DNA of 64,000 nt from positions 1 through 64,000 of the forward strand of contig NZ_JACHKZ010000005.1 in assembly GCF_014207855.1 (NCBI RefSeq), written 5' to 3'. Position numbers and translations under genes: made by a program. Under the pieces are notes generated by a model that ran no database searches, was not told where the DNA came from, and was given only the letters and a program-made list of their open reading frames with translations. Of the stretch, positions 51,885-60,957 are shown piece after piece. Position 1 is the stretch's first letter. Every line of letters starts with the position of its first letter. The DNA is from Comamonas odontotermitis (GTDB lineage: Bacteria > Pseudomonadota > Gammaproteobacteria > Burkholderiales > Burkholderiaceae_C).

Positions 51885-52436
51885 ATGACTACCACCTCCA
51901 CCCACCCTACCCCTTCGCTCGACGAACTCAACACCATGGCGCACGGCGATTTCGTGGCCGCGCTTGGCGAAGTGTTCGAATATGCCCCCTGGGTTGCGGA
52001 GTCTGCTGCGCGCCAGCGCCCGTTTGCGGGCATTGACGCATTGCACGCCGCCATGCTGGCTGCCGTGCACGCCAGCCCGCGCGAGCAGGCGGTGCGCTTT
52101 CTCTGCGGTCACCCGGAGCTGTCGGCCAGCGCGGTACGCTCCGGCACGCTGACCAGCGACTCCCAGCAGGAGCAGCAAAGCGCCGGGCTGGGCGATCTGG
52201 AAAAGGAACAGGGCGAGCGCCTGGCAACACTGAACCAGACCTACCGCACGCGCCACGGCTTTCCATTCATTGCCTGCGTGCGCCACTACACACGCATGGG
52301 CCTCTTTGCCGAGTTGGCCTCACGCACCGAGCGCGACACCGAACAAGAATTTGCCGAAGCCCTGCGCCAGATCGGCTTCATCAGCCGCCTGCGCCTGGCG
52401 CAGCGCGTGCGCATGGGCAGCCTGCAGGCGGCGTGA
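51885..52436 (+). CDS. uraD: OHCU decarboxylase
   Basis: This 183-residue enzyme decarboxylates 2-oxo-4-hydroxy-4-carboxy-5-ureidoimidazoline to S-allantoin. The catalytic motif HPELSASAVRSGTLTSDS and the FPFIACVR stretch are diagnostic. TACACT ends 6 nt before the ATG with no ribosome binding site, suggesting a leaderless start. It completes the HIU hydrolase branch encoded on the other side of the lysR gene. Confidence 0.9.
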   Translation: MTTTSTHPTPSLDELNTMAHGDFVAALGEVFEYAPWVAESAARQRPFAGIDALHAAMLAAVHASPREQAVRFLCGHPELSASAVRSGTLTSDSQQEQQSAGLGDLEKEQGERLATLNQTYRTRHGFPFIACVRHYTRMGLFAELASRTERDTEQEFAEALRQIGFISRLRLAQRVRMGSLQAA

Positions 52437-52441
52437 GTCCA

Positions 52442-53353
52442 TCAGCCCTTTTCGGGCGGTGAACTTTCGCCACCACCGGCAAGCTCCTGCGAGAGCCAGT
52501 CGATGAAACTGCGCACCTTGGGTGCCAGGTAGCGGCGGCTGGTGTAGATCGCGTACAGGGTCACGGTAAGCGCACTCCATTGCGGCAGCACGCGCACCAG
52601 TTGCCCCTGGGCCACATCCGCATCCACCAGCCAGCCGGGCAGAAAGCCGATGCCCATGCCCGCGCGCACGGCGTGCAGGCTCAGGTTGGAATCATCGGAC
52701 AGCAGTGCCGGTGGCAGATGCAGGGGCACGCTGCGCCCGCCCTGGCTCAGTTGCAAAGGGCCCGTGGCCACATAGCTGGGTACCACGGCGGCGTGGCGCA
52801 TCAGGTCTGCGGGCTGCTGCGGGTGGCCCGTGCGCTGCAGGTAGGCAGGCGCCGCCACCAGGTAGAAAGGCACCTCGCACAGCGGGCGGGCAATCAGGTG
52901 CGGCGCGGGCTCGGTGGCGGCGCGCAGGGCCATGTCGTAGCCTGCGGTGGCCAGATCGATCTTGTGGTTGTCGAGGTGAATGTCCACCAGCACCTCGGGG
53001 TAGCGGGCGCGGTAGCTCGCCAGTATCTGGGCCATGCGGGGCGTGGCACACCACACCGGCGCGCTGATCTTGAGCTGGCCGCGCGGCGCCTGGTGGTGCT
53101 GGCCGATTTCCTGCGCTGCGGCGTCTAGCATCTCCAGCGCCTGGCTGCTTTGCGCATACCAGCGCTGGCCCGCTTCGGTCAGGCTCAGGTGGCGGCTGCT
53201 GCGGTTGAGCAGGCGTGCACCCAGGCGCTTTTCCAGCTGAGCCACATGCTTGCTGGCCATGGGCGCCGAGATATCGAGCCGCTGCGCGGCCAGCGCAAAA
53301 CTGCCGCTGTCCACCACCTGCCGGAACACTTGCATGCTGGTGAGCTGGTCCAT
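52442..53353 (-). CDS. LysR family transcriptional regulator, divergent from dioxygenase
   Basis: This 303-residue LTTR has the helix-turn-helix in SFALAAQRLDISAPMASKHV and an effector domain of the CrgA/DsdC subgroup (GQLKISAPVWCATPRMAQIL). It is convergent with uraD and divergent from the ring-cleavage dioxygenase gene, which it likely controls. A small palindrome lies immediately upstream of its start. Confidence 0.9.
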   Translation of the reverse strand: MDQLTSMQVFRQVVDSGSFALAAQRLDISAPMASKHVAQLEKRLGARLLNRSSRHLSLTEAGQRWYAQSSQALEMLDAAAQEIGQHHQAPRGQLKISAPVWCATPRMAQILASYRARYPEVLVDIHLDNHKIDLATAGYDMALRAATEPAPHLIARPLCEVPFYLVAAPAYLQRTGHPQQPADLMRHAAVVPSYVATGPLQLSQGGRSVPLHLPPALLSDDSNLSLHAVRAGMGIGFLPGWLVDADVAQGQLVRVLPQWSALTVTLYAIYTSRRYLAPKVRSFIDWLSQELAGGGESSPPEKG

Positions 53354-53356
53354 GGT

Positions 53357-53369
53357 TTCTTATCAAGAA
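53357..53369. promoter_or_regulatory. Candidate LysR operator
   Basis: ttctt-atc-aagaa is a 13-bp dyad just upstream of the lysR start and within the 88-bp divergent promoter shared with the dioxygenase gene. Inferred from symmetry. Confidence 0.4.
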
Positions 53370-53441
53370 ATTGATCCATGCATTTTAGGCTCTTGGTTTC
53401 CTGGATAAGCACCTCTACATTCATGGCAAGGAGTTTTTTCC

Positions 53442-54290
53442 ATGACCACCACTGTGACTGCCCCCGCTGTTTCTCCCGCCCCTGCGCACCCCCAACGGCT
53501 GCCCGTGTACTTCATCTCGCACGGCGGCGGCCCCTGGCCGTGGATGCCGCAGATGGCTCCGGCCTATGCGAACCTCGCCACGTCGCTGGCTGACATGCCG
53601 CGCCAGATCGGCCGCACGCCCAAGGCCGTGCTGATGGTGTCGGCCCACTGGGAAGAGCCCACCTTCACCGTGCAGGCCACGCCGCAGCCCGGCATGATCT
53701 ACGACTACGGCGGCTTTCCGCCCGAAACCTACCAGATCCATTACCGCTCGCACGGCTCACCCGCACTGGCGCAACGTGTGGCAGGGCTGCTCGCGCAGGC
53801 GGGCATTGCGGTCGAGGCAGACGCCGAGCGTGGCTACGACCATGGCATGTTCTCGCCAATGCGCGCCATCTACCCGGAGGCGAATGTGCCGGTGGTGCAG
53901 CTGTCGCTGCGGCGCGGGCTCGACCCCGCCGAGCACCTGGCGCTGGGCCGCGCACTGGCGGCCTTGCGCGATGAGGATGTGCTGATCATTGCCAGCGGCC
54001 TCTCGTACCACAACCTGCGTGCCTTTGGCCCGCAAGCGCACGCGCCAGCAAAAGCCTTTGACGACTGGCTGGCCGACACCATGCTGCAAGCCACCCCGGC
54101 CGAGCGCACGCAGCGCCTGATCGATTGGGAAGCCGCTCCTGCGGCCCGGCTGGCCCACCCGCGCGAAGAGCATCTGCTGCCGCTGATGGTGGCCGTGGGC
54201 GCTGCCGAGGGCGACCAGGCGGTGCGCGTGTACCATGAAGACGCTTTCATGGGCGGACTGGCGGTGTCGAGCTATCGTCTGGACGCTTGA
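53442..54290 (+). CDS. DODA-type extradiol dioxygenase family protein
   Basis: This 282-residue class III extradiol (LigB-type, YgiD/4,5-DOPA dioxygenase) protein uses a divalent metal held by conserved His residues: VYFISHGGGPWPWM, VSAHWEEPTFTV, RGYDHGMFSPMRAIYP and SGLSYHNLRAFG. It would cleave catecholic rings; substrate unknown. AAGGAG lies 8 nt before the ATG. Divergent LysR gene probably regulates it. Confidence 0.9.
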   Translation: MTTTVTAPAVSPAPAHPQRLPVYFISHGGGPWPWMPQMAPAYANLATSLADMPRQIGRTPKAVLMVSAHWEEPTFTVQATPQPGMIYDYGGFPPETYQIHYRSHGSPALAQRVAGLLAQAGIAVEADAERGYDHGMFSPMRAIYPEANVPVVQLSLRRGLDPAEHLALGRALAALRDEDVLIIASGLSYHNLRAFGPQAHAPAKAFDDWLADTMLQATPAERTQRLIDWEAAPAARLAHPREEHLLPLMVAVGAAEGDQAVRVYHEDAFMGGLAVSSYRLDA

Positions 54291-54401
54291 ACGCCAGCGT
54301 GATGGAGCCCGTTGGACGGGGGAGTTAAGGCGGCATATTCCGCCCTCTCCCTTCAACAACCACCCTCGCTCCCCGATCCACGCAGTTGGCTTCTCAAAAA
54401 A

Positions 54402-54437
54402 GTTGCAACATACAACTTAAAAGTTGTATATTGCAAC
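54402..54437. promoter_or_regulatory. 36-bp near-perfect palindrome, candidate operator of the MarR-GNAT gene
   Basis: gttgcaacatacaactt is followed by aa and then aagttgtatattgcaac. The 17-base arms match at 16 positions. It lies 18 bp upstream of the ATG, overlapping the space where the promoter must be. This strongly suggests autorepression by the MarR-domain protein. Confidence 0.65.
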
Positions 54438-54455
54438 CATATACAGGAGAGCCGT

Positions 54456-55430
54456 ATGACAGCAGACGCGACCTTGGTCAACGACATCCGCGCAGCATCG
54501 CGCTGCATGGTACGGGAATTGGGCTTCATGGCCAGCACGCTGGCGGCCACCCAGTATTCTGCATCGGCAGTCCATGCCCTGCTGGAGATTGAGGCGCGCG
54601 GCAGCATCACGGCAGCGCAATTGGCGGAGTTTCTGGGGCTGGACAAATCCAGCGTGAGCCGGATGGTGGCCAAGCTCGTAAAGAACGGCGAAGTGAACGA
54701 GCAGCCCTGTACCGATGACGCGCGTGCCAAGCAACTGCTGCTGACCGCACACGGCAGCCGCACGGTGGCAGACATCCACGCCTATGGCCAGATGCAGGTG
54801 CGCTCTGCCATGGCCCAGCTCAACCCATCGCAGCAGCAAGCTGTTGCCCAGGGGCTGTCGGCCTATGCAGGGGCACTGCAGGCGCACCGGCTGGGTGCCA
54901 AGGCAGGCCAGCCCACGGCCAACACCAGTACCGGCGCCATCACCGTGCACAGCGGCTACCGGCCGGGCGTGATTGGCCGCGTGGCGGAGATGCATGCGGC
55001 CTTCTACGCCCGGGATTGGGGCTTTGGCCAGTTCTTTGAAAGCAAGGTCGCCACCGGTGTTGCCGAATTCGCCGGGCGCCTGGCCGAGCCGGGCAATCAG
55101 ATCTGGACCGCCGTGCAGAACGACCGCATCGTCGGCTCCGTTGCCATTGACGGCCAGGACCTGGGCGACAACCAGGCCCACCTGCGCTGGTTCATTCTTG
55201 ATGACGGCTGCCGCGGCAGTGGCGTGGGCCGCCAGCTGATGGCGCAGGCCATGGCCTTTTGCGACCAGCGCGGCTTTGCGCGCACGCAGCTGTGGACGTT
55301 TCAGGGCCTGGATGCGGCGCGCAGGCTCTACGAATCCTTTGGCTTTGCGCTGGTGCATGAAGAAGCTGGCCAGCAATGGGGCTCCAAGGTGGTGGAGCAG
55401 CAGTTCACCCGCCGCCTGCACGGCGCCTAG
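54456..55430 (+). CDS. MarR-GNAT fusion: regulator with acetyltransferase domain
   Basis: This 324-residue two-domain protein has residues 1-145 as a MarR winged helix (ITAAQLAEFLGLDKSSVSRM, LVKNGEVNEQPCTDDARAKQ) and residues 165-320 as a GNAT acetyltransferase with acetyl-CoA loop (DDGCRGSGVGRQLMAQAMAF) and substrate strands. Such fusions are known in bacteria. AGGAG is 6 nt before ATG 54456. It begins a probable operon with an EamA exporter 7 bp downstream, suggesting control of efflux and possible acetylation of the effluxed compound. Confidence 0.88.
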   Translation: MTADATLVNDIRAASRCMVRELGFMASTLAATQYSASAVHALLEIEARGSITAAQLAEFLGLDKSSVSRMVAKLVKNGEVNEQPCTDDARAKQLLLTAHGSRTVADIHAYGQMQVRSAMAQLNPSQQQAVAQGLSAYAGALQAHRLGAKAGQPTANTSTGAITVHSGYRPGVIGRVAEMHAAFYARDWGFGQFFESKVATGVAEFAGRLAEPGNQIWTAVQNDRIVGSVAIDGQDLGDNQAHLRWFILDDGCRGSGVGRQLMAQAMAFCDQRGFARTQLWTFQGLDAARRLYESFGFALVHEEAGQQWGSKVVEQQFTRRLHGA

Positions 55431-55437
55431 GCGGCAC

Positions 55438-56319
55438 ATGCAGTCTCGCCAGCCCGCGCTGTGGGCAGCGGCCACCACCGGCATGCTGGTGGGCGCTGCC
55501 ATGGTGTCCACCAGCGCGGTATCGCCCGCAGCCTCTCCTGCCAGCCTTGCCTTTCTGCGCTATGCCATTGGGCTGGCCATTCTGGCGGGCCCCGCCCTGC
55601 TGGCGGCATGGCCCCGGTACCGCGCCCGCGATGCGCTGGCCATCGCCTCGCTCGGCGTGGCGCAGTTCGCGGTGCTGATCCTCTTGCTCAACCACGCGCT
55701 GGCGCGCCTGCCCGCATCGACCTGCGCCTTGGTGTTTGCCACCATGCCGCTGTTCACCCTGTGTCTGGCGGCCCTCTCGGGGCGCGAAACCTTCAGCATC
55801 CGCAAGCTGGTTGGCGTGCTGCTGGCCGTGTGCGGGGCGGCGGTCTTGCTGCTGGGCTCGGGGCGACATGCTGGCAGCGATGGTGCGCTGGATGGTTCTG
55901 GCATGGCGGCCCTGCTGGCAGCCACGCTGGTGGGGGCAGCCACCAGCATTCTGTACGGTCCCTATATGCGGCGGTATCCGGCGCTTCCCACCAGCAGCCT
56001 TGCCATGGGCGCAGCGGTGTTGTTTCTGGCGCTGTACTGCTCGCTGCAGGGCCAGCCCCTGGTGCCGGTGTTTTCTGCGGTGCAGTGGGGGCACGTGGTC
56101 TTCATTGGCCTGTCGAGCGGCCTGGGCTATTTTTGCCTGCTGTGGGCATTGGGCCGCCTCGATGCATCGCTCGTGATCGCATTCCAGACCCTGGGGCCCG
56201 TCACCGCCGCCGCGCTGGAGCTGGCCCTGTACCAGCGCATGCCCTCGCCTGCCCTGCTGGTGGCCATGGCCCTGGTGATGGCAGGCCTGATCGCCACCAC
56301 CAAGGGCGCCCGGCGGTAG
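55438..56319 (+). CDS. EamA family (DMT superfamily) transporter
   Basis: This 293-residue membrane protein has ten predicted helices in two EamA repeats (VSPAASPASLAFLRYAIGLA; second half VIAFQTLGPVTAAALELALY). Family members export metabolites or amino acids. It starts 7 bp after the MarR-GNAT stop and is surely cotranscribed, so expression is likely ligand-induced through that regulator. Confidence 0.88.
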   Translation: MQSRQPALWAAATTGMLVGAAMVSTSAVSPAASPASLAFLRYAIGLAILAGPALLAAWPRYRARDALAIASLGVAQFAVLILLLNHALARLPASTCALVFATMPLFTLCLAALSGRETFSIRKLVGVLLAVCGAAVLLLGSGRHAGSDGALDGSGMAALLAATLVGAATSILYGPYMRRYPALPTSSLAMGAAVLFLALYCSLQGQPLVPVFSAVQWGHVVFIGLSSGLGYFCLLWALGRLDASLVIAFQTLGPVTAAALELALYQRMPSPALLVAMALVMAGLIATTKGARR

Positions 56320-56421
56320 AAGAAGGCCCCGCTGCCAGCCATCTGCCCGCCAAGCCCCAGCGCCGGACTCTGGCACCATGCCCTTTTGTAGAATGCGGCC
56401 TTCAGCCCCTGGATATACACC

Positions 56422-56862
56422 ATGCAACGCTGCACAACACCAACCCCACACACCACCACACGCCTGCGCCGCCACTCCGCCGCCATGGCAACGGCCCTGA
56501 CCCTGGGCCTGGGATTGCTGGCCGCCGTGCCCGCACAAGCCCAGACCGCCACCTTCGCCCCTGTGCAAGGCCAGGTTCGCGCCTTTCCTCCACAAGCCCT
56601 GCGCGGCACCCTGGTGGTGAGCAGCACCAGCGAAGCCACGGTTGATGGCAAGCAGCTCCTGCTGGCTCCGGCATTCAAGCTCTACAACCCGCAAAACGCC
56701 ACGATCCGCCCCGGCACCGTGCAGGGCCAGGAGCTGAACGTGAACTACGTGATCGAAAAAGCCTCGGGCCGCCTGCACGCCGCCTGGATCTTGAACAGCG
56801 CAGAAGCCCAGCTCAAGCGCGACCGGGCGGACAACAGCTTCTGGAGCAGCCTGTTCCGGTAA
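56422..56862 (+). CDS. Conserved exported hypothetical protein
   Basis: This 146-residue protein has a signal sequence (basic start, hydrophobic TALTLGLGLLAAVPAQAQ, cleavage after AQA). The mature part is a small beta-rich domain (RAFPPQALRGTLVVSSTSEA, NATIRPGTVQGQELNVNYVI) and ends in an Arg/Phe-containing tail. I do not recognise a family. It is expected to be periplasmic. The neighbour miaB is unrelated in function. Confidence 0.65.
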   Translation: MQRCTTPTPHTTTRLRRHSAAMATALTLGLGLLAAVPAQAQTATFAPVQGQVRAFPPQALRGTLVVSSTSEATVDGKQLLLAPAFKLYNPQNATIRPGTVQGQELNVNYVIEKASGRLHAAWILNSAEAQLKRDRADNSFWSSLFR

Positions 56863-56881
56863 ACAGGCCTCGGTAAAAACT

Positions 56882-56930
56882 ACTCTTTTCATAGCTGCTG
56901 GCGCTTTCTAGATAAGCGCCGATGGCTGCT
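56882..56930. repeat. Comamonadaceae-type intergenic repeat
   Basis: The stretch contains catagctgctggcgctttct followed by agataagcgccgatggctgc, an imperfect dyad (ggcgctt/aagcgcc) with AT-rich flanks. Similar motifs occur at 27700-27735, 30869-30915 and 36585-36620. I recall such elements as common in Comamonas, Delftia and Acidovorax genomes. Confidence 0.5.
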
Positions 56931-56978
56931 TTGACCATAGCCTCGCTCGCCGGGGCCGTGGCGCTATGGATTTGCACC

Positions 56979-58307
56979 ATGTCTAAAAAAGTCTTCATCA
57001 AAACCTTTGGCTGCCAGATGAACGAGTACGACTCGGACAAGATGGCCGATGTGCTGGGCGCCGCCCAGGGGTACGAGCCCACCGACGACCCGGAGCAGGC
57101 CGACCTGATCCTGTTCAACACCTGCTCGGTGCGCGAGAAGGCGCAGGAGAAGGTGTTCAGCGACCTCGGCCGCGTCAAGCACCTCAAGGAAAAGGGCGTG
57201 CTCATTGGCGTGGGCGGCTGCGTGGCCAGCCAGGAAGGCAATGAGATCATCAAGCGCGCGCCCTATGTGGACGTGGTGTTCGGCCCGCAGACCCTGCACC
57301 GCCTGCCTGAGCTTTTGAACGCCCGCCAGGCCAAGGCCAAGCCGCAGGTCGACATCTCCTTCCCCGAGATCGAGAAGTTCGACCACCTGCCGCCCGCCCG
57401 GGTTGAAGGCGCCTCGGCCTTTGTCTCGATCATGGAAGGCTGCTCCAAGTACTGCAGCTATTGTGTCGTGCCCTACACGCGGGGCGAGGAAGTCAGCCGC
57501 CCCTTCGAGGACGTGCTGGTCGAGGTGGCTGGCCTGGCCGACCAGGGCGTCAAGGAAATCACGCTGCTGGGCCAGAACGTGAACGCCTACCTGGGCAAGA
57601 TGGGCGACACGGCCGAGATCGCAGACTTTGCGCTGCTGCTCGAATACGTAGCCGAAATCCCCGGTATCGAGCGCATTCGCTACACCACGAGCCACCCCAA
57701 TGAGTTCACGCCGCGCCTGATCGAAGCCTATGCCAAGCTGCCCAAGCTGGTCAGCCACCTGCATCTGCCCGTGCAGCACGGCTCGGACAAGATCCTGATG
57801 GCGATGAAGCGCGGCTATACCGCTATGGAATACAAGAGCACCATCCGCAAGCTGCGGGCCATCCGGCCCGATCTGGCCATGAGCAGCGACTTCATCGTGG
57901 GCTTCCCCGGCGAGACGGACGAAGACTTTCAGAAGATGATGAAGCTCATCCACGACGTGCGCTTTGACAACAGCTTCAGCTTCATCTTCAGCCCACGCCC
58001 GGGCACCCCTGCGGCCAACCTGCCCGACGAGACCCCGTACGACGTGAAGCTGCGCCGCCTGCAAGAGCTGCAGGCCGTCATCAACAACAACATCAAGGAA
58101 ATCAGCGAAGAGCGCCTGGGTACGGTGCAGCGCCTCCTGGTGGAAGGCAAGTCCAAACGCGACAACGGCGAGCTGATGGGCCGCACCGAATGCAACCGCG
58201 TGGTCAACTTCCCCGGCCAGGAACGCCTGATCGGCCAGATGGTCGATGTGAAGATCACCGAAGCCATGGCCTACACCTTGCGCGGCGAAGTGGTGATTGC
58301 GCAGTAA
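56979..58307 (+). CDS. miaB: tRNA-2-methylthio-N6-dimethylallyladenosine synthase MiaB
   Basis: This 442-residue radical SAM enzyme adds the methylthio group to i6A37 of tRNA. Three domains appear in order. First an N-terminal UPF0004 Fe-S domain ([40 protein letters not shown]). Then the radical SAM cluster in [20 protein letters not shown]. Then a C-terminal TRAM domain. ATG 56979 is chosen because family members start immediately before this [13 protein letters not shown] motif. Confidence 0.95.
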   Translation: MSKKVFIKTFGCQMNEYDSDKMADVLGAAQGYEPTDDPEQADLILFNTCSVREKAQEKVFSDLGRVKHLKEKGVLIGVGGCVASQEGNEIIKRAPYVDVVFGPQTLHRLPELLNARQAKAKPQVDISFPEIEKFDHLPPARVEGASAFVSIMEGCSKYCSYCVVPYTRGEEVSRPFEDVLVEVAGLADQGVKEITLLGQNVNAYLGKMGDTAEIADFALLLEYVAEIPGIERIRYTTSHPNEFTPRLIEAYAKLPKLVSHLHLPVQHGSDKILMAMKRGYTAMEYKSTIRKLRAIRPDLAMSSDFIVGFPGETDEDFQKMMKLIHDVRFDNSFSFIFSPRPGTPAANLPDETPYDVKLRRLQELQAVINNNIKEISEERLGTVQRLLVEGKSKRDNGELMGRTECNRVVNFPGQERLIGQMVDVKITEAMAYTLRGEVVIAQ

Positions 58308-58329
58308 GACACTTGCCACAATCCCGCCC

Positions 58330-58354
58330 AAGCCGCCTGCACAGGCGGCTTTTT
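58330..58354 (+). terminator. Terminator after miaB
   Basis: agccgcctg-ca-caggcggct is followed by TTTTC, 23 bp after the miaB stop. Confidence 0.8.
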
Positions 58355-58637
58355 CATTGCTGCGCTGCTTCGGATGGGCGCGTTTGCAGCGGGCTGGTGG
58401 CTCCGCGGCGCCACCGCCATATCCTCGCGCGCCGAAACATCAACAATTTATTACAAATAATGGAGGTAGAAGAACTCATCTTTTGATAGCTACAAGCACC
58501 CAACAGACAATCGCCATGACCGTCTTTCGCCTCAAATCCAGCAGGCGCCTGGCGGTTACCCTGCCGGAAGCCCGGCCAGGGTCGGTAGCATGTGGGCTTC
58601 GCACAGAGAGACACACCACAGAAAGCGAGCTTGCACC
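58355..58637. other. Intergenic region before the repeat-protein gene
   Basis: No gene is supported. An AT-rich segment at 58435-58480 (caacaatttattacaaataa) followed by ggaggt may hold a promoter. A short repeat-like ttttgatagctacaagcac occurs at 58480-58499. Confidence 0.35.
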
Positions 58638-60953
58638 ATGGCTTCCGTTGCCGATCCTTCCACCGCATTGCACGGCGATGCGCTCGATGCCTATCTCGAC
58701 CATGTGGAAACCATTTTCGACAGCGACGACGAAGAAGCCCAGCCGCTCGACTGGCCCGCGCGCCAGTCGGCCGCGAGCGAACGCATGGACCAGCAGGCCA
58801 TGCAGCCCGATGACCTCGACCAGCTGCGACGCATCTACCGCCTGTGGTCCATGAGCGGCCAGCCTGCACGCGCCCTGGCCGCCGTGCAGCAGCACCAGGA
58901 GCGCCTGCTCGGCGACCTGAGCCACACCGCCCAGCGTGACGCCGCCGTCACCATGGCCATGATGCAGGCCGATGCGGCCGAGGACATCCGCGAACTGCCA
59001 CGCGAGCAATACCACAGCGTGGTGCACCATGCCATGCAAGCCGTGGACCAATGGGGCGCACAAGGCGATCCCGACCGCGCCTGGGGCTTCCTCGCCCGCC
59101 ATGCGCAGCAGGCCCAGGCTTTCGATCTGCAAGAGCAAATCTTGCGCAAACAGCACCAATACAAAAGCCAGCAGGCCGAGCGCGCCAGCTACCGCGCCTG
59201 GGACGACGCAGTCCTTGCCACCCGCCTGGGCGCCATCGAAGCGGCCAAAGGCAACCCCACATCGGCGCGCGATTTTGGCCACTACGCCTTTGCCAAACTG
59301 CAACAACCCGGCGCAGGGCAGGACATTGACACCAACGACTGGCTGCGCCTGGCCGACGACATCGTCACCCTCGCGCCCGATACCGTGGCCTCCTACAGCG
59401 AATGGACCCTGGCAAGCCTGCCTGCCGACGCCTCGCCCGGCACCCGGCGCGACACCCTGGCCCAGCTGGCACGCTTGCATGCGCACAGCCTCCACCGCCA
59501 GGGCCAGCTCGATGCCGCCATCGCCAAGGGCCTCGAAGGCCGCTTTGCGCTGGTGCAGGATGCCGACGATGCCATGAGCGCCACCTTGATCGAATGGCTG
59601 CTGCAGGCCGGGCGCCTGCCCGAGGCCGCGCACATGGCCTTTGAAAGCGCCTTGCACAGCCGCGGCACATCGCGCGAGGCGGCCTGCCGCCATGCCCTGG
59701 CCCACCTGGGCGAATCGGCGGGCGCCCCCTACTGGGCACTGACCCTGATGGCCGCCAGCGGCGAGGCCGAGCTGGCAGAGTTCCTGCCCGAAGGCATGGA
59801 GCCCGAGCAGGCCTTTGCCCACTATGGCGCCATCGTGCAGCAGCAAACGCCCAACCATCCGCTGTGGCGCCTGCTGCAAGGCAACCACCTGTTCGAAGCC
59901 GATCGCCACGCCGAGGCACTGCCGCTGCTGGAGGCGCTGAGCGAGCTGCCCCAGTACGCCAATGGCGAGCTCACATACCGGCTGTTCGTCGCACGCGCGC
60001 GCAGCATGGGCCTGCAGGCGGCGCTGAAAACGCCCTACATCCGCACCGACGCAGGCAGCTGGAACTATGCGATGGGCGTGCGCATGGACGACGACTGGCC
60101 CCTGAAGGAAGCACTGAACATTGCTGGCGACGCACTACCGGATGACTGGCCCTATGACGAGCTGCTGCGCTGGACCAAGCACTACTACGAAGCCGGCCAG
60201 GCGCGCTTTGAGCACTGGTTTGCCACCGGCCAGGGCAGCTACAAGGATGGCGACATCCACGACTACTCGATGCTGTGCAACAACCTGGCCATCAAATACC
60301 GCTACAACGACGAGAACTACGACGCCGCGCTTGCCCTGCACGCCAAAGGCATCGCCACCAGCCCGTTTGCCGAGCATTACAACGGCATCCTCTCTACCTA
60401 CATCGATACCGACAACTACCCCCAGATCATCGCAGCGGGTGAACAGCTGTGGCACTACAGCCGGGAGAACGGCTACAGCCGGCACAGCCCGTCTGACTAC
60501 TTTCCCAAGGTCGCCTATGCGCTCTACCAGCAAGGCCGCAACGTGGAAAACAGCATCTGGCTGGAGCGCCTGGACGAATGGTGGAACGCGCTGGACGGTG
60601 ACGACCAGCGCGAATCCCGCCACGACTACTTGAGCAGCCTGCTCAACCAGCTCGATTACTACTCGGACACCCATGGCGCCGAAGTGCTGCCGCGCCTGCA
60701 GGCCCTGCTGCCCGAGTTGCGCGAGCGCAAGAACGCCTACCTGCTGCGCCGGGCGGGCGATGCCATGCAGACATCTGGAACACGGCAGCAAGCCATGCAG
60801 CTCTACCAGGACGCGCAGCGTTTTTCCGCTGACAGCCACCCCGACGAGCGCAAGCGTCTGGAAGACAGCATTGCCGAGCTGGCGCCCAAGCTGGGTAAAG
60901 GCACGAGCAGCAACGCCGCAGACAGCAGCAAACCTTGGTGGAAGTTCTGGTAA
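58638..60953 (+). CDS. Large helical (TPR-like) repeat protein of unknown function
   Basis: This 771-residue soluble protein is almost entirely helical, with Ala/Leu-rich helix pairs spaced as in tetratricopeptide-like solenoids (LAQLARLHAHSLHRQGQLDA, LIEWLLQAGRLPEAAHMAFE, NHPLWRLLQGNHLFEADRHA). The first 60 residues are acidic. The C-terminus ends in a short aromatic tail KPWWKFW. There is no signal peptide or membrane helix. No family was recognised. It begins a run of four packed plus-strand genes with almost no intergenic space; it may scaffold the product of the next gene. Confidence 0.6.
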   Translation: MASVADPSTALHGDALDAYLDHVETIFDSDDEEAQPLDWPARQSAASERMDQQAMQPDDLDQLRRIYRLWSMSGQPARALAAVQQHQERLLGDLSHTAQRDAAVTMAMMQADAAEDIRELPREQYHSVVHHAMQAVDQWGAQGDPDRAWGFLARHAQQAQAFDLQEQILRKQHQYKSQQAERASYRAWDDAVLATRLGAIEAAKGNPTSARDFGHYAFAKLQQPGAGQDIDTNDWLRLADDIVTLAPDTVASYSEWTLASLPADASPGTRRDTLAQLARLHAHSLHRQGQLDAAIAKGLEGRFALVQDADDAMSATLIEWLLQAGRLPEAAHMAFESALHSRGTSREAACRHALAHLGESAGAPYWALTLMAASGEAELAEFLPEGMEPEQAFAHYGAIVQQQTPNHPLWRLLQGNHLFEADRHAEALPLLEALSELPQYANGELTYRLFVARARSMGLQAALKTPYIRTDAGSWNYAMGVRMDDDWPLKEALNIAGDALPDDWPYDELLRWTKHYYEAGQARFEHWFATGQGSYKDGDIHDYSMLCNNLAIKYRYNDENYDAALALHAKGIATSPFAEHYNGILSTYIDTDNYPQIIAAGEQLWHYSRENGYSRHSPSDYFPKVAYALYQQGRNVENSIWLERLDEWWNALDGDDQRESRHDYLSSLLNQLDYYSDTHGAEVLPRLQALLPELRERKNAYLLRRAGDAMQTSGTRQQAMQLYQDAQRFSADSHPDERKRLEDSIAELAPKLGKGTSSNAADSSKPWWKFW

Positions 60954-60957
60954 AGCC

